Assembly (NCBI GenBank): GCA_039414355.1
Contig: JBCDJN010000130.1
Location: forward strand, 1 to 14,005
Direction: 5' to 3'
Length of the DNA: 14,005 nucleotides
Source of the DNA: JBCCQL01 sp039414355
GTDB taxonomy: Bacteria > Planctomycetota > Planctomycetia > Pirellulales > Lacipirellulaceae
Shown: one piece after another, positions 1-7,937 of the stretch
How positions within the stretch are numbered: position 1 is the first letter of the stretch
How the letters are laid out: each line of letters opens with the position of its first letter
The notes under the pieces: generated by a model
What the model saw: only the letters and a program-made list of their open reading frames with translations
Databases searched by the model: none
What the model was told of the DNA's origin: nothing
Made by a program: the position numbers and the translations under genes

Positions 1-3
1 CTT

Positions 4-77
<74 letters not shown>

Positions 78-322
78 CTTTTTGCGTCGCGTCGTGGCGT
101 CTTGCTTGCAGTGGACTTCGTCAACGAGCCGCAAGGTCTGGCCGTAGAAACCGCTGGGCATCTTTCCGGCTCCTTGTCGCCTGTGGTCGTCATGTCGCAA
201 TCGGCTCGTCGGCGCCTCCGTGCCGTGACCCGCTTGCAAGTGGCGAATGCCAACTGAGAAGTGCTCATCGCTCGCGCGTTCCCTTCCATGAGTCTCCACA
301 AGCACAGGTGCTTGAGACGTGC
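78..322. other. Intergenic spacer between the tRNA and the convergent ankyrin gene
   Basis: No convincing gene is seen here. A leftward 83-codon frame (326 to 75) starts with a GTG overlapping the ankyrin stop, but its product is rich in R, H and T and matches nothing I recognise. No integrase fragment is visible, which matters because this is where a tRNA-targeted element would usually carry one. A short imperfect direct repeat (GCTTGCAGTGG near 104 and GCTTGCAAGTGG near 232) is present and has no evident role. Confidence 0.6.
299..314 (-). terminator. Hairpin just after the ankyrin stop; possible 3' end of the leftward operon
   Basis: CAAGCA (299-304) pairs with TGCTTG (309-314) across a 4-nt loop, beginning 9 nt beyond the stop codon of the leftward operon. 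No T-run follows on the minus strand, so it is not a canonical intrinsic terminator. It may stabilise the 3' end or assist Rho-dependent termination. Confidence 0.35.
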
Positions 323-1786
323 TCACTGATCTCGGCTCAAGACTTCAGGCTTTGCGGCGGAAGAGTCTGCCCTCAACGCACCTTGCAGTGCGGCCACCGT
401 CTCAGGCGATGGCTTGAGCGAGCCGGGGCGCCTGCCTTTCGCGATCTGCTCAGGCGTCGAGCCATGGTGGTTCTTGATGTTCCAGACGCTTGCGTTGGCG
501 CCGAGATCCGCGAGGCGGGTCACCGCGCGAGGATAATTTCGATACGCCGCGCCGTGCATGGCGGTTTGGTTGTTCTTGTCGACGGCGTCGACGTCGGCGC
601 CCAATTCCACGAGCAACTCAATTGCCTCGATCACCTCTTCCTCGGTCCCGGGGTGTTCTCCAACCGACTTGGCGCCGATTCCGGCGGCGGCCATCAATGC
701 CGTTGTTCTGTCGTGGGTTGCGATGTTTGGATCGGCCCCATTGGTGAGAAGCGTTTGCATTAACGGCACGTCGGCCGTCATCGCGGCGAAGACAAAGGGC
801 GTGGCCCCTTTCGGGTTCAGATTGGCATGCCCCGCCTTGCCTTCGGTAAGGCGGAGATTCGGGTCGGCCCCACGGGAGACGATCTCGCGGACGAACCGCA
901 GGGGCGGGATGCGTCCCGATCCCCGGGGCGGCGGATCGCCCGCAGGATTGTCGCCCCGTTGAGGCCGGCGGACCCAGCTAAGGACGTGCAGCGGCGCGTA
1001 GCCACTTCGCTGATCATTGGGATCGGCGCCGTGATCAACCAAGCGTAACGCGGCCTCAAAATGGGCGCTCTCGACCGCCATAATCAGGGCCGAGGTCCTA
1101 GGGCGTGGGCCGCGTTCGCCGCCTCGCTTCTTGTCGCTTGTGACAGCGTTGACGTCGGCGCCCGCGGCGATGAGTTGTTCGATGGCGTCGAGGCGTCCCT
1201 CGCGGGCGGCGAACATCAAGGCGTTGAAGCCTACCCACGTCGTCGCTTCGATATCGGCGCCAGCGCTTATGAGGGCCTCGACGACGTCTGCGTGTCCCGC
1301 GGACGCCGCCCACATCAGGGCCGTCGTTCCACGTCGTTCCCTGGCGTCCACTTGGGCGCCGGCTTGCAGCAGGCAGCGCACCGTCGCGACATCTCCCGAC
1401 CTAGCCACCAGAAGGAGTGGAGTGACTCCGCCGGCGAGTGTGGCGTTGGGTTTCGCTCCAGCGATCAGCAACTGCCGCGTGATCTCGTGCGCGCCGCGTT
1501 GCGCGGCAATGCTCAGCGCCGTGACGCCGTAACGATTGGTCGCGTCGGGATTGGAGCCCGCTAAAAGCAGTTGAGCGACGCCTTGCCGGTTGCCGTGCTC
1601 GGCCGCCCAGTGAAGGGCCGTCATCCCGTCAATCTGCGACTGGGACGGATCGCCTCCTTCCAGCAACAACTGCCGGACGCGTGCCCAATCGCCATCTTCT
1701 GCTGCGTCCGCGATCGGCGAGGGCTCCACCGTCTCGGCGGGGAGCGATGCAAGCAGAAGCGCGATTGCGTAGACGGCCGGTGCCAT
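323..1786 (-). CDS. Exported ankyrin-repeat protein
   Basis: A 487-residue protein. Residues 1-20 form a hydrophobic signal peptide (MAPAVYAIALLLASLPAETV), so the protein is probably exported to the periplasm. From about residue 28 to 440 it is a run of roughly ten ankyrin repeats, with the signatures G-TALHWAAEHGN, LLLAGSNPDATN and GADVNAV. Some loops are long, notably a Gly/Pro/Arg-rich insert around residues 265-300. Ankyrin repeats bind proteins, and no catalytic domain is visible. The ATG overlaps the TAA stop of the upstream DUF1552 gene by one base (TAATG at 1788-1784), which implies translational coupling. It is third in a DUF1592-DUF1552-ankyrin operon, a grouping I recall as recurrent in planctomycetes. 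The partner is unknown; an interaction with the two upstream products is inference. Confidence 0.9.
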   Translation of the reverse strand: MAPAVYAIALLLASLPAETVEPSPIADAAEDGDWARVRQLLLEGGDPSQSQIDGMTALHWAAEHGNRQGVAQLLLAGSNPDATNRYGVTALSIAAQRGAHEITRQLLIAGAKPNATLAGGVTPLLLVARSGDVATVRCLLQAGAQVDARERRGTTALMWAASAGHADVVEALISAGADIEATTWVGFNALMFAAREGRLDAIEQLIAAGADVNAVTSDKKRGGERGPRPRTSALIMAVESAHFEAALRLVDHGADPNDQRSGYAPLHVLSWVRRPQRGDNPAGDPPPRGSGRIPPLRFVREIVSRGADPNLRLTEGKAGHANLNPKGATPFVFAAMTADVPLMQTLLTNGADPNIATHDRTTALMAAAGIGAKSVGEHPGTEEEVIEAIELLVELGADVDAVDKNNQTAMHGAAYRNYPRAVTRLADLGANASVWNIKNHHGSTPEQIAKGRRPGSLKPSPETVAALQGALRADSSAAKPEVLSRDQ

Positions 1787-3132
1787 TAGATCGAGAGCGG
1801 CTCGAAGAGCTCGTCGGCGTCGCTGTTGCTGTCGGCGAAGGCGTCGATTTCAACGCCCGCCTTGTTGAGCAACGTGAGATGGAGATTCGCCATGGGCGTG
1901 TGTTGGTCGTACACGACGTGGCGTCCGCCCCGCATGCCGCAACCCGCTCCCCCGGCGACTAGGATTGGCAGGTCGGTGTGGTCGTGTGCGTCGCCGTCGC
2001 CCATGCCGCTGCCGTACAGATACGTGGTGTGATCGAGCAGGGTCCCGTCCCCTTCGGGAGTCGCCGCGAGCTTCTCGAGAAACTCGGCGAACAACGAGAC
2101 GTGGAACTGATTGATCTTTGCAAACTTTGCGAGCTTCTCGGGATTACGGCCGTGGTGCGTGATCGGGTGATGCGGCTCCGGAACGCCGATCTCAGGGTAG
2201 CTGCGCGTGCTCGCCTCGCGGGCGAGCTGGAACGTGACGACACGCGTGATATCGCCGCGGAACGCCAGCACCTGGAGGTCGAACATCAGCCGCGCGTGAT
2301 CGGCGTAAGCCGCAGGAACGCCGACGGGCCGGTCGAGATCCGGGATCGGGTTGTCGTCGATCGCCAACTCGGCCCGCTGGATCCGCTGTTCAACGTCGCG
2401 GATGGAAGTAAAGTACGCGTCGAGTCGCCGGCGATCGGCCGGGCCTACGCGATGCATCAACCGACGCATCTCGTCGCCAACGGAATCCAGCAGGCTCGCT
2501 CGCTGACGGAGCGCGGCCCTTCGCTCGTCGCGCGACCCGCCTTGGCCGAAGAGGCTCTCGAACACCATCCTCGGGTGGGCCTCCGACGGCAGCGGCATCG
2601 TCGGCGATTTCCAGGACAGGTTGTTCTGGTAGACACACGCGTACCCGTTGTCACACTGCCCGACGTTGTTCAGCACATCCATCGCCAGCTCAAGCGACGG
2701 CAGCTGCGTCTGTCGGCCAAGAACCCGGGCGGCAATCTGGTCGACGGTTGTTCCGAGATAGTAGTCGCTGCTCTCGGTCCGCTTCGCTCGCGCCGCACTC
2801 AGGAAAGCCGCGTTGCTCGTCGCGTGCGATCCCGGGTAGGCGTTCTTGAGTTCGAGGCCCGTGATGACCGTCGTTTGGTCCTTCACGTTTGCGAGGGGCG
2901 ATAGGCTCGACGGCAGTTCGTCCAATCGCTCGCTCTTCGGCGTCCACTCCGCCGGGTTGTAGCCCATCGGCATGTAGACATAGCCGAGGCGTTTCAGCTT
3001 GGCGGGATCCGCCGCCGTCTTCGACATGGCCTTGGCGGCCGGGAGCATTGCGTCCAGCAACGGAAGCGATAGCGCGGCGCCGGCGCCACGCAGTAGGGCT
3101 CGACGCGAGATCGCTCTTCCGGTCAGAAACAC
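1786..3132 (-). CDS. DUF1552 family protein with Tat-type signal
   Basis: A 448-residue protein, the usual length for DUF1552. The N-terminus carries a twin-arginine-like signal (SRRALLRG at 9-16) followed by a hydrophobic stretch, so folded export by Tat is likely. Family landmarks are the AYPGSHATSNAAFLS region and, near the C-terminus, DHTTYLYGSGMGDGDAHDHT followed by LPILVAGGAG. The biochemical function of DUF1552 is not known. In planctomycetes and related bacteria it is regularly encoded next to DUF1592-type cytochrome proteins, as here. The start is GTG at 3132, preceded by GGAGGA (3146-3141) with 8 nt spacing, and lies 4 nt after the TAG of the upstream gene. The stop overlaps the ankyrin ATG. 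Histidine and aspartate clusters could bind metal, but this is inference. Confidence 0.92.
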   Translation of the reverse strand: MFLTGRAISRRALLRGAGAALSLPLLDAMLPAAKAMSKTAADPAKLKRLGYVYMPMGYNPAEWTPKSERLDELPSSLSPLANVKDQTTVITGLELKNAYPGSHATSNAAFLSAARAKRTESSDYYLGTTVDQIAARVLGRQTQLPSLELAMDVLNNVGQCDNGYACVYQNNLSWKSPTMPLPSEAHPRMVFESLFGQGGSRDERRAALRQRASLLDSVGDEMRRLMHRVGPADRRRLDAYFTSIRDVEQRIQRAELAIDDNPIPDLDRPVGVPAAYADHARLMFDLQVLAFRGDITRVVTFQLAREASTRSYPEIGVPEPHHPITHHGRNPEKLAKFAKINQFHVSLFAEFLEKLAATPEGDGTLLDHTTYLYGSGMGDGDAHDHTDLPILVAGGAGCGMRGGRHVVYDQHTPMANLHLTLLNKAGVEIDAFADSNSDADELFEPLSI

Positions 3133-3136
3133 AGGC

Positions 3137-5542
3137 CTAATCCTCCGAGTCAGTAGCCGTTGTCCGCATGAGGAACGGGTCGCTCAGGACGAGCCCCTCC
3201 ATAAGCGATGCGATTCTATAGTCGTCTTCGGCAGCGAGCCGCACAACCTTTCGAATGGCGGGGGCGTCCGCTTCCGTGACGCCACGGCCCAGGCCAAAAA
3301 CCAGGAGCTTCTCCGCCAACGCCGTGGCGAAGACCTTAGGATAAGCCAACAGACCGGCTTCCAGCTCCTCGACGCTGGCCACCTCCCGCCCGTCGGGCAG
3401 GGCGCCACTCGAATCGATTGCTGACTCGCCTTCCAGGTCGCGCCACCTGCCGACCGCGTCGTAGTTTTCTAATGCAAAGCCGACAGGATCGATGACGTCG
3501 TGGCACGCGGCGCACGCGGGGTTGGCGCGGTGCTCCGCCAGGCGTTGCCGCATGGTTAGGCTTGCCGAGGCGGGTTTCTCCGCCAGGTTCTCGACATTCG
3601 GCGGGGGCGGAGGCGGGGGGGTCCCAAGCAGGTTCTCGAGAACCCAAGCCCCGCGAATCGTCGGCGCCGTTCGTGTTGCATAGGAAGTGATCGCCAGGAT
3701 GCTGCCGTGCCGGAGCAGGCCGCCGCGATGCGACGCCGGAGACAGTTTCACCGGTCGAAAGTGGCTGCCGTGCACTCCGGGAATGCCGTAGTGCTTGGCA
3801 AGCCTCTCATTCAAGTAGGTCGTGTCTGACGAGATCAGGTCGAGCACGCTTCGGTTGTCGCGGAGCACGGACTCGAACAGCAACTCGGTCTCGCGCCGGA
3901 ACGCTTGCCTGAGGTTGTCGTCGAAGTCGGGAAACCGCCGCAAGTCCGGCCGTAATGATGTGAGGTTGCGCAGCTGCAACCATTGCCCCGCGAAGTTCTC
4001 AACCAAGGCGCTCGATCGCTCATCGCGCAGCATCCGAGCGACCTGCTCTCTTAGCACAGCCGTCTCGCGGAGTCGGTCCGCTTCGGCCAAGGCGAGCAAC
4101 TCATTATCCGGAAGGCTGCTCCATAGGAAAAACGAGAGCCGCGACGCGAGTTCGAAGTCGGAGACCGGATAGATCTCGCCCGGCTTCCGCCCAGGGGGAG
4201 CGGATTCGACTCGCAGTAAGAAGTGAGGGTTCACCAAGATCGAAGTCAGCGCGAGCTGCATGCCGGCTTCGTAGCCGTTCAGACCGATCCCTCCGACTCG
4301 CCGCCCTTGCTGGAAAAAATCCATCGGCCTGGCGAGGTCTTCGTCGGTGATTGGACGTCGGTAAGCGAGCCGCAGCAGCCGGCTAAGCGAAGCCTCAGCA
4401 CAAGCCTGCTGATCTGCCAGGCCCGGCTCATCAGGGTAGCGGGTGAAGACACGGCGGCGGCTCGGGGTGTCGCCTGGCCCCTGGGGATCGAACGGGCCAA
4501 CGATCGACACCTCGAAGATCGCTGGCTCAGGCCGTGGATGGCGGTGGCGATTGAACGCGGCGTGGAAAGGCTCACGCTTGTTCGTGCTCAGCGTCATTCC
4601 GTTGCGAACAAACGTAACGCCGAGCGCATGCGTGCCCGCCGAAACCGCGAATCGCTTGACGAGATGTTGGTCGACCAGCGAATGGTCGACCATCTCGTAA
4701 GACTGGTTTGGCTTCCGCTTTACCGGCGTAACGGTGAACCTCTGGATTAGGGCGCGGTTGAGCAGCAGGTCGACCTGGTGCTCTTCGTGAAGCCCTTCAA
4801 CATGCTCATCTCGATCGCGCGCCAGGCGTATCCGCACTTCATACTCGCCCGACTGCACGAATTGATGTTGGATGAGCACTCCGCCACGCGTCCCAAGCGG
4901 CAACCCTTGGACATGCTCTTGCTGCGTGCGATCAGGAGGCACGCGGACCGCAACGCCGCCGGGTGTTCTTTCCCGTCCGCCAACCGCACGGCGGGCTATC
5001 GTCTCGGCCGCGGCGAGATACCGCGTCAGCAGCACCGGCGTTAAGCCGCCGAGGGTGACGTTGTCGAAACCATGCCCCTCTTCATCCTTCGGCAGAATCG
5101 AATGGACATCAACGTCGACGGCGAGCAGGTCGCGCACGGCATTCTGGTATTCCGTCCGATTCAGCCGCCGGACTGGCTCCGTCCGGCCTGGTTGCGGATT
5201 CCTCGCGGCGGAAGTGTCGAGCATCGACTCAATCGCCGCTATTGCTGCTACGTACTCGTCGTCGCTGGGTTTCAAAGCGTCGCGAGGGGGCATCTGCCGA
5301 GCACGGACTCGCTTGAGCGCCTTCTCCCATTTCATGGCGATGGGAGTGGGGAGATGACCTTCCTCGAAGCCGGCCAAAGCCTCAAGATCGAAGCCTGCAG
5401 CAGGATCAACGGCGGTGTGGCAGTCGACGCAGTAGGACTCAATAAAAGCGAAGGCATCATTCTGGATGGGTTCGCCACAGCAGGCTGCGGTGACCCCAAA
5501 CACCGCCCAAGTACCACAGAAGACTCGGGTTAGACGGCGCAT
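3137..5542 (-). CDS. Exported DUF1587/DUF1592/DUF1588/DUF1585 protein with two CxxCH haem motifs
   Basis: An 801-residue protein from the ATG at 5542. A longer frame reaches a TTG at 5653, but that lies upstream of the extended -10 promoter at 5601-5609 and would bury the hydrophobic signal, so I chose the ATG. Residues 1-20 form a signal peptide with a weak lipobox-like end before C21. A c-type haem motif, CVDCH, lies at 38-42. DUF1587 follows at about 125-188 (RRLNRTEYQNAVRDLL). The DUF1595 and DUF1592 regions are central (LLRLAYRRPIT; ELASRLSFFLWSSLPDNELL). DUF1588 contains HRGGLLRHGSILA and a proline run. C-terminal DUF1585 begins at a second CxxCH, CAACH at 677-681. This is a planctomycete-type multi-domain cytochrome, presumably periplasmic and redox-linked. 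The substrate is unknown. It is first in the operon. Confidence 0.9.
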   Translation of the reverse strand: MRRLTRVFCGTWAVFGVTAACCGEPIQNDAFAFIESYCVDCHTAVDPAAGFDLEALAGFEEGHLPTPIAMKWEKALKRVRARQMPPRDALKPSDDEYVAAIAAIESMLDTSAARNPQPGRTEPVRRLNRTEYQNAVRDLLAVDVDVHSILPKDEEGHGFDNVTLGGLTPVLLTRYLAAAETIARRAVGGRERTPGGVAVRVPPDRTQQEHVQGLPLGTRGGVLIQHQFVQSGEYEVRIRLARDRDEHVEGLHEEHQVDLLLNRALIQRFTVTPVKRKPNQSYEMVDHSLVDQHLVKRFAVSAGTHALGVTFVRNGMTLSTNKREPFHAAFNRHRHPRPEPAIFEVSIVGPFDPQGPGDTPSRRRVFTRYPDEPGLADQQACAEASLSRLLRLAYRRPITDEDLARPMDFFQQGRRVGGIGLNGYEAGMQLALTSILVNPHFLLRVESAPPGRKPGEIYPVSDFELASRLSFFLWSSLPDNELLALAEADRLRETAVLREQVARMLRDERSSALVENFAGQWLQLRNLTSLRPDLRRFPDFDDNLRQAFRRETELLFESVLRDNRSVLDLISSDTTYLNERLAKHYGIPGVHGSHFRPVKLSPASHRGGLLRHGSILAITSYATRTAPTIRGAWVLENLLGTPPPPPPPNVENLAEKPASASLTMRQRLAEHRANPACAACHDVIDPVGFALENYDAVGRWRDLEGESAIDSSGALPDGREVASVEELEAGLLAYPKVFATALAEKLLVFGLGRGVTEADAPAIRKVVRLAAEDDYRIASLMEGLVLSDPFLMRTTATDSED

Positions 5543-5600
5543 ACAGCCGGAGCCAAGCGTGAGGAGAGAAGTCAATTTCGCCGCGTCTGGATTGTTCCCG

Positions 5601-5609
5601 AGTATACCA
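5601..5609 (-). promoter_or_regulatory. Extended -10 promoter of the leftward three-gene operon
   Basis: On the minus strand the sequence TGGTATACT (5609 to 5601) combines an extended -10 TG with a near-consensus TATACT box. No good -35 is visible at 17-18 bp, as expected for extended -10 promoters. Transcription would start near 5594, leaving a leader of about 50 nt before the ATG at 5542. The position supports that start codon over the upstream TTG. No strong Shine-Dalgarno is seen in the leader. Confidence 0.5.
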
Positions 5610-6268
5610 GAGTGCCACGGTGACGGGACGGAACCCGGGCGTTTCGACGCCAACGACTGAAGGCGGTCGGAGCTCCAGCGGGAGCGGCCGCTCGCGTCGG
5701 TTGAGGCGTTCGTCTCTTTTCATCACGCACTTCGGAGGGAGATGACACGCGGAACACTAGAGCGATGGTCCCGCGAAGGGCACAAAAGCCCCAGGTCTTC
5801 GCAACGCGCCACCGAGGGGAAGTCTAGGCCGGTTGATCCTGCCGACGCCGATGCACCCGCCGTTGCTTGGCACGGGGACGAACACGATCTACACCGGGGA
5901 TCAACCTTGCGTAATGGTCGCCAGGTGCTATTCTTACACCATGGATGTGAGGTGTGAGACCTTCGCCTAGCCGCTCTGGCGGCGTTGGTTCTGTCGGATT
6001 TGGCGGGCTCTGAATGCCCCCCGAGCGAGATTGATTTTCTTGCCCCTTGCGGCCGCCGGCTTGCTGTTCCCTTGAAGCGGGGACCTCAAGCCGCGAAGTG
6101 AGCCAGGACGCATCGCGTGATGCGCCGCTCCGGCCAGCAACTCGGCGCCCGCTCCGACATCCGTTGGGGCGATCCCCGGCTGCGACCCGCTGAGGGTCTG
6201 GACCGACGGTCCGGCCCGCGCAGCGTACGGCTGAAAAACGGCGCCACCGAACTACCCACGAGAAGAAC
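5610..6268. other. Long gene-free region with many hairpins between divergent genes
   Basis: Between the leftward promoter and the helicase start I see no convincing protein gene. A 71-codon frame at 5742-5957 has GGAGGG just upstream, but its composition is not protein-like. A perfect palindrome GAGCGGCCGCTC lies at 5682-5693. A cluster of stems runs from 5773 to 5983: 5773-5781 with 5788-5802, 5831-5839 with 5898-5906, 5933-5940 with 5951-5958, and 5970-5974 with 5979-5983. Two more hairpins lie closer to the helicase, at 6109-6124 and 6198-6214. The region could hold a structured small RNA, a long leader for the helicase, or both. Confidence 0.5.
6198..6214 (+). promoter_or_regulatory. Hairpin in the presumed 5' leader of the DEAD-box helicase gene
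   Basis: GGACC (6200-6204) pairs with GGTCC (6208-6212) around a 3-nt loop, extended by a U:G and a C:G pair to seven base pairs. It lies about 54 nt before the TTG start of the helicase gene. A second hairpin, CGCATC (6109-6114) with GATGCG (6119-6124), lies further upstream. They may be leader structures acting on helicase expression. Function is inference. Confidence 0.3.
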
Positions 6269-7756
6269 TTGAGTAACGAGACCAAGACACCCGCGCTGGC
6301 CGACCTCGGCCTGTCGGAGCCACTGCTCCGCGCTACCGAGGCGCTCGACTACGAGACGGCCACCCCGATCCAGGCCGCGGCGATTCCGGTCGTGCTGTCG
6401 GGCGCCGACCTGATCGGCTGCGCTCAAACCGGCACCGGCAAGACGGCAGCCTTCACGCTGCCGACGCTCGACCGGTTGATGGCGACGATGCCGGAGCACC
6501 TGAAGACAGAGTCATCGAAGGCGCCGTCACCGAAGGATGAACCCAAGCCCGCGCGGGGCAAGCAGAAGCGGCGACGGCGTCCCGCGCCGCGGCCCATTCG
6601 CGCGCTGGTCCTTTCGCCGACCCGCGAGCTGTCGGCGCAGATCGGCGAGTCGCTCCGGCGTTACGGCCGCTTCACACCGATCCAGCAAACCGTCATCTAC
6701 GGCGGCGTCTCTCAAGTGAACCAAGTGAAGGCGCTGCAGCGCGGCGTTGACGCGCTGGTCGCCACGCCGGGCCGGCTGCTCGACCTGGTTGGTCAGGGGC
6801 ACGTCGATCTGTCGAAGGTTGAGGTGCTGATCTTCGACGAGGCCGACCAGATGCTCGACATGGGCTTCCTGCCCGACCTGCGTCGGATCGTGAAGCTTGT
6901 CCCACGCGAGCGCCAGACGCTGATGTTCAGCGCGACCATGCCGCCGGCCATCCGGGAACTCGCTCAGCAGTGGCTGCGCCGGCCCGAGTCGATCGAGGTG
7001 GCGCCGGTCGCCACGCCGGCTGAGCGAATCGCGCAGTCGGTCCACTTGGTCGACAAGAAACGCAAGCCGGAACTGCTCAGTCACTATCTGACCGAAACGC
7101 CCCGCGGCCGCACGCTGGTGTTCAGCCGCACCAAGCACGGCGCGGACAAGATTGTGAAGCGGCTGATGAAGGACGGCGTTCAGGCGGCGGCGATCCACGG
7201 CAACAAGAGCCAGGGCGCCCGCAACCGCGCGCTCGATCGGTTCAAAGGGAAGAAGCCGCCCGTGCTGGTCGCGACCGACATCGCGGCACGCGGGCTGGAT
7301 ATCTCCGGCGTGTCGCACGTGATCAACTTCGACCTGCCGGAGACCCCGGAGACGTACGTCCACCGCATTGGCCGCACGGCCCGGGCCGGCGCCGAGGGCG
7401 TGGCGGTGAGCTTCTGCGCGGGCGACGAGCGTGGCCTGCTGAAGCAGATCGAAAGGCTGATCAAGTTGGCGATCGAAGTCGAGCCGACCGTCGAGGGCTT
7501 CGAGCCGAGAGACCCGGCCACGCCACTCGCGTCGCCTCGCAAGAAAGGCCGCGGAGGCCGCCCGCGCGGCCCGGCAAGGCCGGGCAAGAAGAAGCCGACC
7601 AGCAAGACCAAACGCAGCGGCGCGAAGGCCGGCGAGGGTACTTCCAGCGGTAAGAGCTCTCGCCGCAAGAAGCCGACGAAGGCCAAGGGCTCGACCGCGC
7701 CGCCGCCGGGATACAAGCCAAAGAAGAAGGCGAAGCGGTACTCTTCAGCGCTGTGA
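6269..7756 (+). CDS. DEAD-box ATP-dependent RNA helicase, RhlE-type
   Basis: A 495-residue helicase with all canonical motifs: Q motif ATPIQ (31-35), Walker A AQTGTGKT (52-59), PTREL (117-121), TPGR (166-169), DEAD (190-193), SAT (221-223), LVFSRTK (283-289), VATDIAARGLDI (334-345) and HRIGRTARAG (365-374). Such enzymes unwind short RNA duplexes using ATP, in ribosome assembly or mRNA turnover. Two features stand out. A charged Lys/Arg/Pro-rich insert (about 78-108) sits between motifs I and Ia, and a strongly basic low-complexity tail (about 424-490) probably binds RNA. The start is TTG at 6269, chosen because it places the conserved LADLGLSEPLL at the usual distance from the N-terminus. No strong Shine-Dalgarno precedes it. 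The gene stands alone after a long structured upstream region. Confidence 0.95.
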   Translation: MSNETKTPALADLGLSEPLLRATEALDYETATPIQAAAIPVVLSGADLIGCAQTGTGKTAAFTLPTLDRLMATMPEHLKTESSKAPSPKDEPKPARGKQKRRRRPAPRPIRALVLSPTRELSAQIGESLRRYGRFTPIQQTVIYGGVSQVNQVKALQRGVDALVATPGRLLDLVGQGHVDLSKVEVLIFDEADQMLDMGFLPDLRRIVKLVPRERQTLMFSATMPPAIRELAQQWLRRPESIEVAPVATPAERIAQSVHLVDKKRKPELLSHYLTETPRGRTLVFSRTKHGADKIVKRLMKDGVQAAAIHGNKSQGARNRALDRFKGKKPPVLVATDIAARGLDISGVSHVINFDLPETPETYVHRIGRTARAGAEGVAVSFCAGDERGLLKQIERLIKLAIEVEPTVEGFEPRDPATPLASPRKKGRGGRPRGPARPGKKKPTSKTKRSGAKAGEGTSSGKSSRRKKPTKAKGSTAPPPGYKPKKKAKRYSSAL

Positions 7757-7758
7757 GT

Positions 7759-7775
7759 CAGGCCGGGGAGGCCTG
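7759..7775 (+). terminator. GC-rich hairpin after the helicase stop
   Basis: CAGGCC (7759-7764) pairs with GGCCTG (7770-7775) across a 5-nt loop, starting 2 nt after the helicase stop. No T-run follows, so it is not a textbook intrinsic terminator, but its placement suggests a 3'-end structure. Confidence 0.4.
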
Positions 7776-7857
7776 GGTTGCTTGCCGCCGCGGCGCCCAC
7801 CGACGCGGGTTACGTGTGAGGGCTTGCTGAGACCGACCGTTCGTTCGGTAACTGACC

Positions 7858-7886
7858 TTGCTGAATTACTAAAGGATTAGTAGGTT
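7858..7886 (+). promoter_or_regulatory. Candidate promoter of the pseudopilin-blaI-M56 operon
   Basis: TTGCTG (7858-7863) and TAGGTT (7881-7886) are separated by 17 bp and could serve as -35 and -10 elements. They enclose and overlap the dyad at 7867-7882, which is the expected arrangement for a repressor operator. The -10 match is weak. Confidence 0.3.
7867..7882. promoter_or_regulatory. Dyad, candidate BlaI-type operator of the operon
   Basis: TACTAA (7867-7872) and TTAGTA (7877-7882) form a perfect inverted repeat around AGGA, about 55-70 bp before the first start codon of the operon that encodes the BlaI-type repressor. BlaI/MecI/CopY proteins bind short A/T-rich dyads with TAC/GTA-like half-sites, so this is a reasonable autoregulatory operator. 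A related dyad precedes the glycosyltransferase gene at 10341-10362. Binding is inference. Confidence 0.5.
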
Positions 7887-7937
7887 GCCTCAAGGAAGTT
7901 TGGACTTCTTTGCCCAAGGCGGACGGATTCGCTTGCG

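Noticed and set aside
3595..3625. G-rich tract resembling a repeat
   Set aside because: It encodes the proline run commonly found in the DUF1588 part of this protein family.
5811..5830. RNase P RNA candidate from a GAGGGGAAGTC-like block
   Set aside because: Only one block resembles the P4 5' strand. The expected ACAGAA-type downstream block is absent.
5742..5957. 71-codon frame with a GGAGGG a few bases upstream
   Set aside because: The spacing to the ATG is short, the composition does not look like a real protein, and the stretch is full of potential RNA stems. I treat it as noncoding.
6527..7363. Long leftward frames opposite the DEAD-box gene, and similar long frames opposite DUF1552 and MFS
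   Set aside because: They are shadows produced by high-GC coding sequence. The opposite strand carries well-recognised conserved domains.
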